Source: Streptomyces longisporoflavus
Lineage (GTDB): Bacteria > Actinomycetota > Actinomycetes > Streptomycetales > Streptomycetaceae
DNA: 64,000 nt
Direction of reading: 5' to 3'
Assembly (NCBI RefSeq): GCF_014649775.1
Contig: NZ_BMTR01000015.1
Coordinates: 124,001 to 188,000, forward strand
The translations under genes were made by a program, and so were the position numbers. This document shows positions 16,871-24,969 of the stretch, one piece after another. Position 1 is the first letter of the stretch. Each line of letters begins with the position of its first letter. The notes beneath the pieces are model-generated. The model had not been told where the DNA came from and searched no databases. It saw only the letters and a list, made by a program, of their open reading frames with translations.

Positions 16871-18367
16871 CTAGGCCGCCGGGCTGGAAGCGGACGGCCC
16901 CTGCGCGGCGGGACCCTGTGCGGCGCGGCGCGGTGCGCGGTCGGCGCGCCGGTCCCTGGGACTGCGGCGGCTGCGTGCGGAGGAGGCACCGGAGCGGCGG
17001 GGGCGCTCCGTGACCGGCGCGGTGATGGTGACCGGGACACCCGAAGGGGCCTGTGCGCCGGTGATGCGGTTCAACTCCTCGTCGCCGGAGCGCACTTGAG
17101 CGGTCTGCGGGGTGATGCCCGCGGCGGCCATCAGGCGGCTCATGTCGCGTCGCTGGCCCGGCGTCACGAGCGTGACGACGCTGCCGGACTCGCCGGCGCG
17201 GGCGGTACGCCCGCCGCGGTGGAGGTAGTCCTTGTGGTCGGTGGGCGGGTCGACGTTCACGACCAGGTCGAGGTTGTCGACGTGGATCCCGCGGGCCGCG
17301 ACGTTCGTCGCCACCAGGACCGTCACATGGCCGGTCTTGAAGTGGGTCAGGGTCCGCGTGCGCTGCGGCTGGGACTTCCCGCCGTGCAGCGCGGCGGCGC
17401 GGACGCCGCTGCTCAGAAGGTGATCGGTGAGCCGGTCGACGGCGTGCTTGGTGTCCAGGAACATGATCACCCGGCCCTCGCGGGCCGCGATCTCGGTGGT
17501 CGTACGGTGCTTGTCCGCGCCGTGCACGTGCAGCACGTGGTGCTCCATCGTGGTGACCGCGCCCTGAGAGGGGTCGACGGAGTGGACCACCGGGTCGGAG
17601 AGGTAGCGGCGGACCAGCAGGTCGACGTTGCGGTCGAGCGTGGCCGAGAACAGCATCCGCTGGCCCTCGGGGCGTACCTGGTCGAGCAGCGCGGTGACCT
17701 GGGGCATGAAGCCCATGTCGGCCATCTGGTCGGCCTCGTCGAGGACGGTGATGCCGACCTGGTCGAGGCGGCAGTCGCCGCGGTCGATGAGGTCCTTCAG
17801 GCGGCCGGGCGTGGCGACGACGACTTCCGCGCCGGACCGCAGCGCGCCGGCCTGCCTGCCGATCGACATGCCGCCGACCACCGTGGCGAGCCTGAGCCGC
17901 AGGGCGCGGGCGTACGGCGTGAGCGCGTCGGTGACCTGCTGGGCCAGTTCGCGGGTGGGGACGAGGACCAGGGCGAGCGGCCGGCGCGGCTCGGCGCGCA
18001 GACCGTCCGTACGGGCGAGGAGCGCGAGGCCGAAGGCGAGGGTCTTGCCCGAGCCGGTGCGGCCACGGCCCAGTACGTCGCGGCCCGCGAGGGAGTTGGG
18101 CAGCGTCGCCCCCTGGATCGGGAACGGCACGCTCATGCCCTCGCGGCCGAGAGCGGCGAGCAGCGGCGCCGGCATCGCGAGATCCGCGAACGCCTCTACG
18201 GCCGGGAGTGCGGGAGTGACCGTGACCGGCAGGGCGAATTCGCCCTGCGGCGCGGATGGCCGACGGCCGCGGCCACCGGCCGAACGGCCCGGAGCGCCGG
18301 AGCGCCCGCGGGACGGCGCGCCGTGGCGGGCGTAGGAGGAGGGGGCGTTCGTGCGTGTGCGGTTCAT
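16871..18367 (-). CDS. DEAD-box RNA helicase
   Basis: A 498-residue ATP-dependent RNA helicase. In order: Q motif PFPIQGATLP, motif I GRTGSGKT, Ia PTRELAQQ, Ib TPGRLKDL, II DEAD, III SAT, IV MFLDTKHAVD, V NVAARGIHVDNLDLVV and VI HRGGRTARAG. The N-terminal 50 residues are Arg/Gly/Ser rich and the C-terminal 70 are basic and Pro/Arg rich, typical RNA-binding tails. The ATG at 18367 is preceded by AAGGAAGG, although the frame stays open upstream. The long leader and the CspA gene next door point to cold-shock expression and unwinding of mRNA at low temperature. Confidence 0.93.
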   Translation of the reverse strand: MNRTRTNAPSSYARHGAPSRGRSGAPGRSAGGRGRRPSAPQGEFALPVTVTPALPAVEAFADLAMPAPLLAALGREGMSVPFPIQGATLPNSLAGRDVLGRGRTGSGKTLAFGLALLARTDGLRAEPRRPLALVLVPTRELAQQVTDALTPYARALRLRLATVVGGMSIGRQAGALRSGAEVVVATPGRLKDLIDRGDCRLDQVGITVLDEADQMADMGFMPQVTALLDQVRPEGQRMLFSATLDRNVDLLVRRYLSDPVVHSVDPSQGAVTTMEHHVLHVHGADKHRTTTEIAAREGRVIMFLDTKHAVDRLTDHLLSSGVRAAALHGGKSQPQRTRTLTHFKTGHVTVLVATNVAARGIHVDNLDLVVNVDPPTDHKDYLHRGGRTARAGESGSVVTLVTPGQRRDMSRLMAAAGITPQTAQVRSGDEELNRITGAQAPSGVPVTITAPVTERPRRSGASSARSRRSPRDRRADRAPRRAAQGPAAQGPSASSPAA

Positions 18368-18616
18368 GCGGAACCTTCCTTGATGCGGCGCGTACCAAGG
18401 AAATTCCGCGGTGCAAGCGCGAGAGCGCGGCGCGGAGATTCGCGAGAACGGCCGGGGAGATGCGTGCGGCGAATCCGGCGGCAAATTCTGCGAGCGGATG
18501 CGCGGGAACGAGTGACGTTCCGGACAGGGGCGGCGCGGCGGGGAGACGAAACCGATGACGAGGTCACGGTTTTCGTACCGCTGATCCGAGGCCCTGGATG
18601 GTGCGGTAAATGCACG
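18368..18616 (-). promoter_or_regulatory. Long untranslated leader of the DEAD-box helicase gene
   Basis: About 250 bp separate the csp terminator from the helicase ATG. The minus-strand frame is open but has no protein-like bias or internal ribosome site. The stretch is lower in G+C than its surroundings. A long 5' untranslated region is a known trait of cold-shock helicase mRNAs, so the helicase promoter probably lies near 18600. Confidence 0.45.
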
Positions 18617-18652
18617 AGCTGGGGCCCGCACCCCAAGGTGCGGGCCCCAGCT
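18617..18652 (-). terminator. csp terminator
   Basis: A perfect 16-bp stem (18617-18632 with 18637-18652) closes a 4-nt loop ccaa. It lies 18 bp past the CspA stop and upstream of the helicase leader, so csp is probably monocistronic. Confidence 0.85.
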
Positions 18653-18670
18653 ACGAAGTACGCGTGAGCG

Positions 18671-18874
18671 TCAGGCGGGAACGATGTTCTCGGCCGTCGG
18701 GCCCTTCTGGCCCTGGGCGATGTCGAAGTTCACCTTCTGGCCTTCCTGGAGCTCACGGAAGCCCTGGGCGGCGATGTTCGAGTAGTGGGCGAAGACGTCG
18801 GGGCCGCCGCCGTCCTGCTCGATGAAGCCGAAGCCCTTTTCCGAGTTGAACCACTTCACGGTGCCATTAGCCAT
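18671..18874 (-). CDS. cspA-like: Cold-shock protein CspA family
   Basis: A 67-residue OB-fold cold-shock protein. It carries the two RNA-binding motifs, KWFNSEKGFGFI (RNP1) and VFAHYSNI (RNP2-like), and ends GPTAENIVPA. Such proteins melt mRNA secondary structure in the cold. The ATG at 18874 follows GAAGGAGATAGAC. A structured, relatively AT-rich upstream region and a strong terminator frame it, and it neighbours a DEAD-box helicase. Confidence 0.96.
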   Translation of the reverse strand: MANGTVKWFNSEKGFGFIEQDGGGPDVFAHYSNIAAQGFRELQEGQKVNFDIAQGQKGPTAENIVPA

Positions 18875-19225
18875 GTCTATCTCCTTCGGGGCAGTGCCCG
18901 GAGTCCGCACTGTGCAAAACTCCGCGTCGCCGCGATGATTACCCCGCCGGAAATGACCGGAAATACAAAAGTGCTCTCACCGGCCGGCAAAGGCGATGAG
19001 GGCACTTGAAGTTTCTTGGGAACCACAACTGCAACTGAGAACGACAGTAGCACGGTGCAGTCGGATCTGCGCGGTCAGCAATTCAATTCCGGGCGTCACG
19101 CAAGAAATACTCAGAGCGCCTCGCGGTGATTTCTCATACGGCCGGCACACATATTGCTTCGCTCGAAACACAGCGTTTCTCCGCGGCTGCCGCGGCGGAT
19201 GCCGCAGCGGGGCCGCAGCGAGGGC
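18875..19225 (-). promoter_or_regulatory. csp promoter and 5' leader region
   Basis: This 351-bp gap has no gene. It is markedly richer in A/T than the rest of the window. At 18969-19007 an 11-bp stem (AAGTGCTCTCA with TGAGGGCACTT, one G-T pair) encloses a 17-nt loop, lying 95-133 bp upstream of the csp ATG. This fits a structured cold-shock 5' untranslated region. The promoter itself was not pinned down. Confidence 0.5.
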
Positions 19226-19657
19226 TCATCCGGCGGCGAGGACCAGGGCGTAGGAGCCCAGGCCGACCATACGGCTGCCGGGGACCGGCGTCGGGTCGCG
19301 GCCGATGTACAGATCGCCGACGGCGCCCGTTTCCGGGTCGAAGGTGACTTCGGTCAGCGTGCCGATGTCCTCGCCGAACTCGGTCAGGATCCGTTTGCCC
19401 AGCAGCCTTTTGTGCGCCCGTGAGTGCGGGCTCTCCCGGCCCGCCTCGGCCGCGGCGGTGTCGACGATCACCGCGTCCGGACCCATCCCGCGCACCTGCG
19501 CCCACGGCACGCTGTCGCCGCTCCCGGTGCTCTTGAGGTACAGCTCCGAGACCCGGCAGGCCAGCGGGTCGATGCCGAGGCCGGCCACCTCCCCGGCGGG
19601 GAGCGCGTCCTCGGCGCTGATGACGGAGAGGCCCAGGACCTGGCTGAGCAGCATCAT
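19226..19657 (-). CDS. PRC-barrel domain protein
   Basis: A 143-residue protein with one to two PRC-barrel-like units: LLSQVLGLSVISAED at the N-terminus and GKRILTEFGEDIGTLTEVTF in the middle. PRC-barrels are small beta-barrels seen in RNA-processing factors and photosystem assembly proteins; the free-standing actinobacterial ones are uncharacterised. Its ATG overlaps the upstream PRC gene stop by 4 bp, so translation is coupled. It is last in a three-gene operon. Confidence 0.82.
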   Translation of the reverse strand: MMLLSQVLGLSVISAEDALPAGEVAGLGIDPLACRVSELYLKSTGSGDSVPWAQVRGMGPDAVIVDTAAAEAGRESPHSRAHKRLLGKRILTEFGEDIGTLTEVTFDPETGAVGDLYIGRDPTPVPGSRMVGLGSYALVLAAG

Positions 19658-20202
19658 CGCTCGGTTCCCTTCCTCAAGTCCGCCGCGGCCAGGTCGTCCA
19701 CCGCCCGCTCGGCCAGCCGCGCCGGTATCACCAAGGTGTCCCCGGTCATGGCCAGCCGGCCGTGCGCCGGCAGGAACGCCCGGCGTTCGTGCCGCCCCAT
19801 CGCCTCGGTGGTGGCGACGTGGAAACCGGCCACCCGGCCACTGGTGCCGCCCTCGACCACCGCGTCCAGTACGGTGCCCAACTCAAGCCCCGCGTCGCTG
19901 AGTACGCGGGCGCCTCGCACCTGCCCGGAGCCGGCCTCGCCCTTGTCCACGACCGCGTCCCTGGCCTGGAGCACCTCGACGGCGGGGATCATCACCGCGT
20001 CGGGGCCGAGCGCGTGGACGCCGGACCAGGGCAGGCTCTGCTTGAGGGGGCCGGAGAGCAATCCGCGGCCCGCCAGGGTGAAGCCGGTGATCTGCCCGCC
20101 CGCCGCGTCGAAGACGGTGTCCTTGATCTGCGCGACGGCTTCTCCGCCGAGCGTGACCACGGGCCGCTTGGTCAGGTCGGCGACGAGCATCAGCGTGCTC
20201 AT
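19654..20202 (-). CDS. PRC-barrel domain protein, larger paralogue
   Basis: A 182-residue protein with two PRC-barrel repeats: LVADLTKRPVVTLGGEAVAQ, and later GARVLSDAGLELGTVLDAVV. Both end in a family-like 'GxVxGF' turn (GQITGFTL and GRVAGFHV). The ATG at 20202 overlaps the stop of a 48-codon membrane-peptide gene (ATGA). It overlaps the downstream PRC gene in the same way. The function is unknown, and a membrane-associated complex with the small protein is possible. Confidence 0.83.
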   Translation of the reverse strand: MSTLMLVADLTKRPVVTLGGEAVAQIKDTVFDAAGGQITGFTLAGRGLLSGPLKQSLPWSGVHALGPDAVMIPAVEVLQARDAVVDKGEAGSGQVRGARVLSDAGLELGTVLDAVVEGGTSGRVAGFHVATTEAMGRHERRAFLPAHGRLAMTGDTLVIPARLAERAVDDLAAADLRKGTER

Positions 20203-20345
20203 CGCATCCCCCCGCGTCCCCCGCGCCGGCCCCGGCGGACCACGATCGCGCCGCCGCCGCGGCGCCTCGCCTGCGTTCCGAGGATCGCACCGGCCAGCAG
20301 GAGCAGTGCCACAAGCACCGCGGTCAGCCACATCCACCAGATCAC
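20199..20345 (-). CDS. Small single-span membrane protein leading the PRC operon
   Basis: A 48-codon gene with GTG start at 20345. It has a strong ribosome site (GGGAGGGG) and ends in a 4-bp ATGA overlap with the PRC-barrel gene. The product has one hydrophobic segment (IWWMWLTAVLVALLLLAGAI) followed by a strongly basic tail rich in Arg and Gly (RRRGGG, RRGRRGG). The topology suggests a membrane anchor with a cytoplasmic nucleic-acid or phospholipid-binding tail. No homologue is recognised. It is too short for routine gene calling. Confidence 0.65.
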   Translation of the reverse strand: MIWWMWLTAVLVALLLLAGAILGTQARRRGGGAIVVRRGRRGGRGGMR

Positions 20346-20438
20346 GGCCGTCCCCTCCCTGTCTTCCCTGTCCTGCTCATCCCGCGGGGCGTCCGAGTTC
20401 CCCCGAATGGGGCTTCCATACGGAAAGTCAAGTCACGG

Positions 20439-20463
20439 GAATGTAACGGGAGATGGTGGGTAG
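20439..20463 (+). promoter_or_regulatory. SigB-type promoter of the first sigma gene
   Basis: GAAT, 15 bp, then GGGTAG matches the known Streptomyces SigB-class pattern (G-N2-T, 14-16 bp, GGGTA-C/T) except for the last base. A start near 20470 would give a 50-nt leader to the ATG at 20521. It implies control by a SigB-family factor, perhaps autoregulation. Confidence 0.55.
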
Positions 20464-20520
20464 GAGCCCGTGCACGGCGCGCTCCCGCCCCCGGGAGCGC
20501 CCACTGTTCAGGGAGTGACG

Positions 20521-21432
20521 ATGGTGGCCTCGACGACCAGCAGTCAAGGACCGACGGTGTCGGTCGCCGAACGACATACCGCCGGCCCCGACAGCGAGAC
20601 CGACTCCGACACCGCCGCAGCCGCTCGGACGGCCGCCGAGCAGCCTCAGCCTTCCGCGGGCGGACGCCGCATGGCCGAGGTGAAGGCTCTGTCCAAGGCG
20701 CTCTTCGCCCGCCTGGACGCCGTGGAGGAAGGAACCCCCGAACACGCCTACGTACGCAACACGCTGGTCGAACTGAACCTCAACCTCGTGCAGTACGCGG
20801 CCCATCGGATGCGCCCGCGCGACGAATCGTACGAAGACGTCGTCCAGGTGGGCACGATCGGCCTGATCAAGGCGATCAACCGCTTCGACCTCCAGCGGGG
20901 CGTGGAGTTCCCCACCTTCGCGCTGCCGACCATCATGGGCGAGATCAAACGGTTCTTCCGCGACACCACCTGGGCCGTGCGCGTCCCCCGTCGGTTGCAG
21001 GAACTCCGCCTGGACCTGGTGAAGGCCACCACCGATCTCGAGCAGACGAACGGGCACACCCCCACCACGGCCGAACTCGCCGAACACCTGGACCTGGACG
21101 AGGCCGAGGTCAGCGAGGGCCTGACCGCCGCCAACGGCTACACCACGGCCTCCCTGGACTTTCCGGCCGACGGCGTCGACTCCGACGACAGGCTGGCCGA
21201 CCACGTGGGCTACCGCGACCCGGAGCTGGACAAGGTCGAGGACCTGCACACCCTGAAGCCGCTCATCGCCGCGCTCCCGGAGCGCGACCGCAAGATCCTC
21301 GCGATGCGCTTCGCCGCCGACATGACGCAGAGCGAGATCGGTGCGGAGCTGGGCATCTCCCAGATGCACGTCTCGCGCATCCTGACCCGGATCCTCGGTC
21401 GGCTGCGGGCCAAGCTCCTCGACAAGAAGTAG
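20521..21432 (+). CDS. RNA polymerase sigma factor, SigB/SigF family (group 3)
   Basis: A 303-residue stress sigma factor. Region 2 is NLVQYAAHRM through DVVQVGTIGLIKAINRFDL and FPTFALPTIMGEIKRFFRD. Region 3 includes VRVPRRLQELRL. Region 4 includes LPERDRKILAMRF and the HTH MTQSEIGAELGISQMHVSRI. The first 55 residues are a low-complexity tail. The ATG at 20521 follows CAGGGAGTGACG. An anti-sigma-antagonist (STAS) gene follows, and a second SigB-type sigma with an RsbW-like kinase lies 6 kb away, so a partner-switching network is likely. Confidence 0.93.
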   Translation: MVASTTSSQGPTVSVAERHTAGPDSETDSDTAAAARTAAEQPQPSAGGRRMAEVKALSKALFARLDAVEEGTPEHAYVRNTLVELNLNLVQYAAHRMRPRDESYEDVVQVGTIGLIKAINRFDLQRGVEFPTFALPTIMGEIKRFFRDTTWAVRVPRRLQELRLDLVKATTDLEQTNGHTPTTAELAEHLDLDEAEVSEGLTAANGYTTASLDFPADGVDSDDRLADHVGYRDPELDKVEDLHTLKPLIAALPERDRKILAMRFAADMTQSEIGAELGISQMHVSRILTRILGRLRAKLLDKK

Positions 21433-21575
21433 CCGGACTCCTCGTCGGGAGGCGGCCCGCCGGAGCTCTCGGCAGGAGCAGCGGGGCCTTTCGGCAGGAG
21501 GTGGCGAGGGCGCGCCCCGATATGTTCCGGGAGAGGCTTCTGTGCCGTCTCGGTACGATGGGCCGCGGGGGTGCG

Positions 21576-21971
21576 ATGTCCACGGAGACCCATCGCCTGA
21601 CCATCACCGAGCTCGCGAGTTGCTCCGACTGCGCGGTGCTGCGGGTCAGCGGCGAACTCGACCAGTCCTGCGAGGAGTTCTTCCTGCGTACCCTCGGCGC
21701 CCGTGTCGAGGCCGGGCACCGGCATCTGGTCCTCGACGTGACGGCGTTGATGTTCTGCGACTCGCGCGGGCTGAACTGCCTGCTCGCCGTGCGCTGGCTG
21801 CTCGCCCGCCGCGACGGCAGGCTGCTGCTCGCGGGCGCGGGGCGGCGCCTCTCGGAGATGCTGGCGCTGACCGGCAGCACGGAACTGCTCCCCGCCCACC
21901 GCACGGTCGGCCGGGCCCTGCTGACCCTGCCGGGGGACCAGCGCCCCCTGTGGCCGCCGGCAGAGCCGTAG
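21576..21971 (+). CDS. STAS-domain anti-sigma factor antagonist
   Basis: About 131 residues with one STAS domain: VLRVSGELDQSCEEFFLRTL, then HLVLDVTALMFCDSRGLNCLL with the phosphorylatable serine in the conserved D-S pair. Such proteins bind RsbW-type kinases when dephosphorylated and free the sigma factor. It lies about 140 bp after the SigB-type sigma gene on the same strand. The start is uncertain; ATG 21558 is also possible and the frame is open from 21501. Confidence 0.88.
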   Translation: MSTETHRLTITELASCSDCAVLRVSGELDQSCEEFFLRTLGARVEAGHRHLVLDVTALMFCDSRGLNCLLAVRWLLARRDGRLLLAGAGRRLSEMLALTGSTELLPAHRTVGRALLTLPGDQRPLWPPAEP

Positions 21972-22019
21972 GAGCAGTGCGCCGAGGAGCGCGCCGACCG
22001 AACGGCCGCCCCACGAGGC

Positions 22020-22166
22020 TCAGTGGCGGCCGCGGAACTTGCCGAGCATGCGCCGGGCCTGCGCCCGCTTCCGGGGATCGGCCGAGGCCCGGCGGGCCTG
22101 GCGGACCGTGCGCTGTCCCTGAGGGCTACGCACGTACTGCTTGATGCGGTTGATGACTCCGGGCAT
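22020..22166 (-). CDS. Small very basic protein
   Basis: A 48-residue protein rich in Arg, Lys and Gln: MPGVINRIKQYVRSPQGQ, then RRASADPRKRAQARRMLGKF. The ribosome site GAGGAG is well placed before the ATG at 22166. Similar short proteins occur in many Streptomyces, but I know no function; nucleic-acid binding is likely from charge. A SigB-like promoter is readable 63 bp upstream, so it may belong to the stress regulon. It converges with the STAS gene. Confidence 0.7.
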   Translation of the reverse strand: MPGVINRIKQYVRSPQGQRTVRQARRASADPRKRAQARRMLGKFRGRH

Positions 22167-22236
22167 GGCGACTCTCCTCTTCCTTGGCTCTTCCTTGCCG
22201 CTGCGTTGACTCCGCATTGGTGTCGAGAGCGCACGG

Positions 22237-22261
22237 TTACCCCGCCCCCTGCTCCCGAAAC
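22237..22261 (-). promoter_or_regulatory. SigB-type promoter for the small basic protein gene
   Basis: Read on the minus strand: GTTT, 15 bp, GGGTAA. This is one base from the SigB-class consensus with the same 15-bp spacing as the two sigma-gene promoters in this window. A start near 22229 would leave about a 63-nt leader. Confidence 0.5.
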
Positions 22262-22296
22262 GGGGGGGAGCGCCGCGCCGGCCGGGGCGTGGTCCG

Positions 22297-22340
22297 TTGG
22301 CCCGCTCGTGGCTCGGGACGAGCGTACAAGAGTGGGCCAA
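22297..22340. repeat. Nested inverted repeats in the gap before the FUSC gene
   Basis: TTGGCCC (22297-22303) pairs with GGGCCAA (22334-22340). Inside it GCTCGT (22304-22309) pairs with ACGAGC (22318-22323). The structure lies in the 335-bp divergent gap between the small basic protein and FUSC genes, just ahead of the leader described next. Confidence 0.6.
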
Positions 22341-22370
22341 TGGCACAGTGAAACGTGTGCCTGTTGAGCC

Positions 22371-22434
22371 AGGAGGACTCCAGATGGTCTGATGTGTCTG
22401 TCGATGGCGCTGCGGATTTCCGCGGCGCCTTTTT
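22371..22434 (+). promoter_or_regulatory. Possible attenuator leader: Shine-Dalgarno, two-codon ORF and intrinsic terminator
   Basis: AGGAGG (22371-22376) lies seven bases before ATG GTC TGA, a complete start-Val-stop ORF. Its TGA overlaps an ATG (22392) opening a 38-codon frame that runs into the FUSC start. Within that frame, 22406-22429 is an 11-bp hairpin (GGCGCTGCGGA with TCCGCGGCGCC) followed at once by TTTTT. This is a textbook intrinsic terminator, rare in this genome type, and it sits 68 bp before the FUSC start. The arrangement suggests translation-coupled attenuation or a short RNA ending here. Confidence 0.5.
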
Positions 22435-22501
22435 CATGGAGGCAGTTCGAATTTCTGGCGGTCAGTTCGACGGAACTGGACGCGAAAGGGGCGGGGAAGC
22501 T

Positions 22502-24010
22502 GTGCTGAAGAGCGTGTTCACGGCGCCGGACCCGGGGCGGACGCGGTTGCGTTTCGCCACCCGGGCCGTCATCGGCATCACCCTCGCGGTGACCGTGTGC
22601 GGTCTGGCCGGGCACTCGCTCGCCGCGGCGATCACCGGTGGGCTCGCGGCGCTGCTCGCTCTCTTCACCGTGGGCGACGCGACGGTCAGGGGGCAGGCCG
22701 TCACCACGGCCCTGCTGCCCGCCGTCGGGTTCCCCGTGCTCGCCCTCGCCGCGGCACTGCACGACGTGCCCGTGGCGCGGGACGCCGCATTCCTCGCCGT
22801 GATGGGCGTCGGCGTGTACGCGCGCCGGTGGGGGCCGCGCGGGCACTCGCTCGGGGTCTTCGCCTTCATGATGTTCTTCGCGACGCAGTTCCTGCACACG
22901 GGGCCGGGCCAGCTGCCCGAGCTGTTCGCCGCCATCCTGCTGTCGCTGTGCGCCTCGTCGGCCGTGCGGTTCGGCCTCTGGTGCTACGAGCGCCGCCTGC
23001 CGCCCCCGGCCGTGCCCGCACCGCCGGGCGGCAGGGGCCTGGCGAGGACGACCACGCGCCAGGCGGTCCAGGCGACGCTGGGCGGCGCCTTCGCGCTCGC
23101 GGCCGGACAGGTGCTCTCCGACCAGCGGTGGTACTGGGCCGTGGGCGCCACCTGGTGGGTGTTCGTGAACACCGCGTCGAGCGGGGAGACCCTGGTGCGG
23201 AGCTTCCGGCGGGTGCTCGGCACGGTCATCGGCATCGTCGCCGGCTTCGTCCTCGCGATCCCGCTGCACGGCGCGCCCGTGCCCTCGGCGATCATCGTCG
23301 CCGTCAGCGTCTTCGGCATCTTCTACACGGCCGCGGTCTCGTACACCTGGATGATGCTGGCGGTCACCGTGATGGCCGGCGTGCTCTACGGCCTCCTCGG
23401 GGTGCTCGACCCCGGGCTGCTCGCCCTGCGGGTCGCGGAGACCGGCGTGGGCGCGCTCGGTGCCGTACTCGCCGTGCTCCTCGTGCTGCCCGTCACCACC
23501 CACGCCACGACCAACGCCTGGATCGAGCGCGCCCTGCGGTGTGTCCACGTGTGCACCGCCGAGGCCGCGGCCCGGCTCGCCGGTTCCCGCAGCGCCGATC
23601 CCGCGCCGCGCGTCGCCGAACTGGAGCAACTGCTCGGCAAGGTACGGATCTCGCTGGCTCCGCTGGTACATCCGTTCAGCCCGCTGCGGGCCCGCAAGGA
23701 ACGCGCCCGACAGGTGCTCGCCCTGCTCGACGCCTGCGCCCGCGAGGTACGCGGGCTCGCCTCGATCGCCGCGGACCCCGAGGCCTCGCACGACGACCGG
23801 CTCGCCGCCGCCTGCTGGCGCGTGGAGGCCGCCGTGGAGGCGCTCACCTCGCCCGAGCCGGGGCGCGGACCGGCCGCCGATGCCGTCACCGTGCCGCAAC
23901 CGGCCGCCGCCGAGCCCGTGCTCGCCCATCTGCACGGCCTGGAGAAGGCACTCGTCGAACTCGCCGAGCCGCTGCGCACCCCCACCCGTACGCCGCTGAT
24001 CGGGGCCTGA
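22502..24010 (+). CDS. FUSC-family inner membrane transporter
   Basis: About 502 residues. The N-terminal half has six hydrophobic segments (for example FATRAVIGITLAVTVCGLAG), a soluble loop, then a second block containing QRWYWAVGATWWVFVNTASS, TVIGIVAGFVLAIP and GALGAVLAVLLVLPV. The end is a helical cytoplasmic domain. This is the fusaric acid resistance / aromatic acid exporter (AaeB-like) layout. GTG 22502 is used because GGGGAA precedes it; ATG 22436 in frame is possible. The substrate is unknown, and no membrane-fusion partner is nearby. Confidence 0.85.
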   Translation: MLKSVFTAPDPGRTRLRFATRAVIGITLAVTVCGLAGHSLAAAITGGLAALLALFTVGDATVRGQAVTTALLPAVGFPVLALAAALHDVPVARDAAFLAVMGVGVYARRWGPRGHSLGVFAFMMFFATQFLHTGPGQLPELFAAILLSLCASSAVRFGLWCYERRLPPPAVPAPPGGRGLARTTTRQAVQATLGGAFALAAGQVLSDQRWYWAVGATWWVFVNTASSGETLVRSFRRVLGTVIGIVAGFVLAIPLHGAPVPSAIIVAVSVFGIFYTAAVSYTWMMLAVTVMAGVLYGLLGVLDPGLLALRVAETGVGALGAVLAVLLVLPVTTHATTNAWIERALRCVHVCTAEAAARLAGSRSADPAPRVAELEQLLGKVRISLAPLVHPFSPLRARKERARQVLALLDACAREVRGLASIAADPEASHDDRLAAACWRVEAAVEALTSPEPGRGPAADAVTVPQPAAAEPVLAHLHGLEKALVELAEPLRTPTRTPLIGA

Positions 24011-24201
24011 GCAGGCACGATCCCCGCCGCCGGCCGAAACCGGACGGGTCACGCCGATCGATGGGACCGAACGGCGAGACATGAGGTGGCCCATCGCGTG
24101 GTAGACGGACTTCCGCTCCTTCGGGCGCCGGGCCGAGCCGTGCGCCTCCGCCGGAGGGTGCTGCCGGACCATGAGGCGCGCGGCCGAGAGGGATGCTGAC
24201 C

Positions 24202-24969
24202 ATGCCGGAGGAATCACCGTCGATCGTGCATGACGTGTCGGTCGCGGCAGCCGTCGGGCGACACGCGCTGCCCAACCGGCTCTGTACCGCCTTCACCCAA
24301 TCCCTGGGCGCCCAGCGGGCAGCCCTGTCCTGGCTGCCCCGGCTCGAACACTGGCAGCTCCTGCACGCCACCGACGAACACGCCCTGCAGGCCGAGGCCG
24401 CCCAGTTCACCCGCGCCGACGGCCCCTCGGTCAGCGCGGCACTGGGGATGCAGCCCGTGTTCGTGCCCGACCTGCGCGACTACCCGTGCCGCACCGGACC
24501 GCCCCTGACCGAGGAACTGCCCGGCACCCGGCGGGTCCTGGCGCTCCCGCTGCACGCCCGTCACACACCCGTCGGCGTGCTGTGCCTCTACTACACCGAG
24601 CACACCGACGTGACCCCCACCCACATCACCCACGCCCAGCGCGCCGCGGCACTCGCCCTGGACGCCCTGATGCGCTGGCGGCCCGTGCACGCGGGCAGCG
24701 GATGCCGGCGCCCGGTGTGGACCACAAGCACTCGCGCCGCGCGCTGGGAGCGCATCCACCGGGCGGCCGAACATGTCGCCGCCCGCCAGGACTGCGCCGT
24801 CGCCGAGGGGCTGGCGTGGCTGCAGGAAGTGAGCGCCGGCGACGGCCACTCGCTGCTCGACGTGGCCGACTCCGTCCTGCAGCCGTCCCGCGCCCACCAC
24901 ACCGACACGCCCGAAGGAGGCAGCGGCCGTGAACGAGCCCGTGAACGAACCCGTGGAAGTGCTGCTTGA
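24202..24969 (+). CDS. GAF sensor protein with probable ANTAR C-terminus
   Basis: About 255 residues. The GAF domain (about 25-165) has AALSWLPRLEHWQLL, FTRADGPSVSAALG, and the typical end VLALPLHARHTPVGVLCLYY. The following helical region (RWERIHRAAEHVAARQDCAV, then SLLDVADSVL) resembles an ANTAR RNA-binding domain, which acts by antitermination. ATG 24202 has GAGAGGG upstream; ATG 24193 is an alternative. The gene overlaps the DUF2267 gene by 41 bp, so they are co-expressed. The C-terminal call is less certain than GAF. Confidence 0.8.
   Translation: MPEESPSIVHDVSVAAAVGRHALPNRLCTAFTQSLGAQRAALSWLPRLEHWQLLHATDEHALQAEAAQFTRADGPSVSAALGMQPVFVPDLRDYPCRTGPPLTEELPGTRRVLALPLHARHTPVGVLCLYYTEHTDVTPTHITHAQRAAALALDALMRWRPVHAGSGCRRPVWTTSTRAARWERIHRAAEHVAARQDCAVAEGLAWLQEVSAGDGHSLLDVADSVLQPSRAHHTDTPEGGSGRERARERTRGSAA

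Noticed and set aside
22392..22508. 38-codon frame in the FUSC leader as an independent gene
   Set aside because: It has no ribosome site of its own and contains a terminator. It is kept only as part of the attenuator idea.
21263..24217. 984-codon minus-strand frame
   Set aside because: It crosses the sigma, STAS, small basic protein and FUSC genes antisense. Its composition is non-protein-like.
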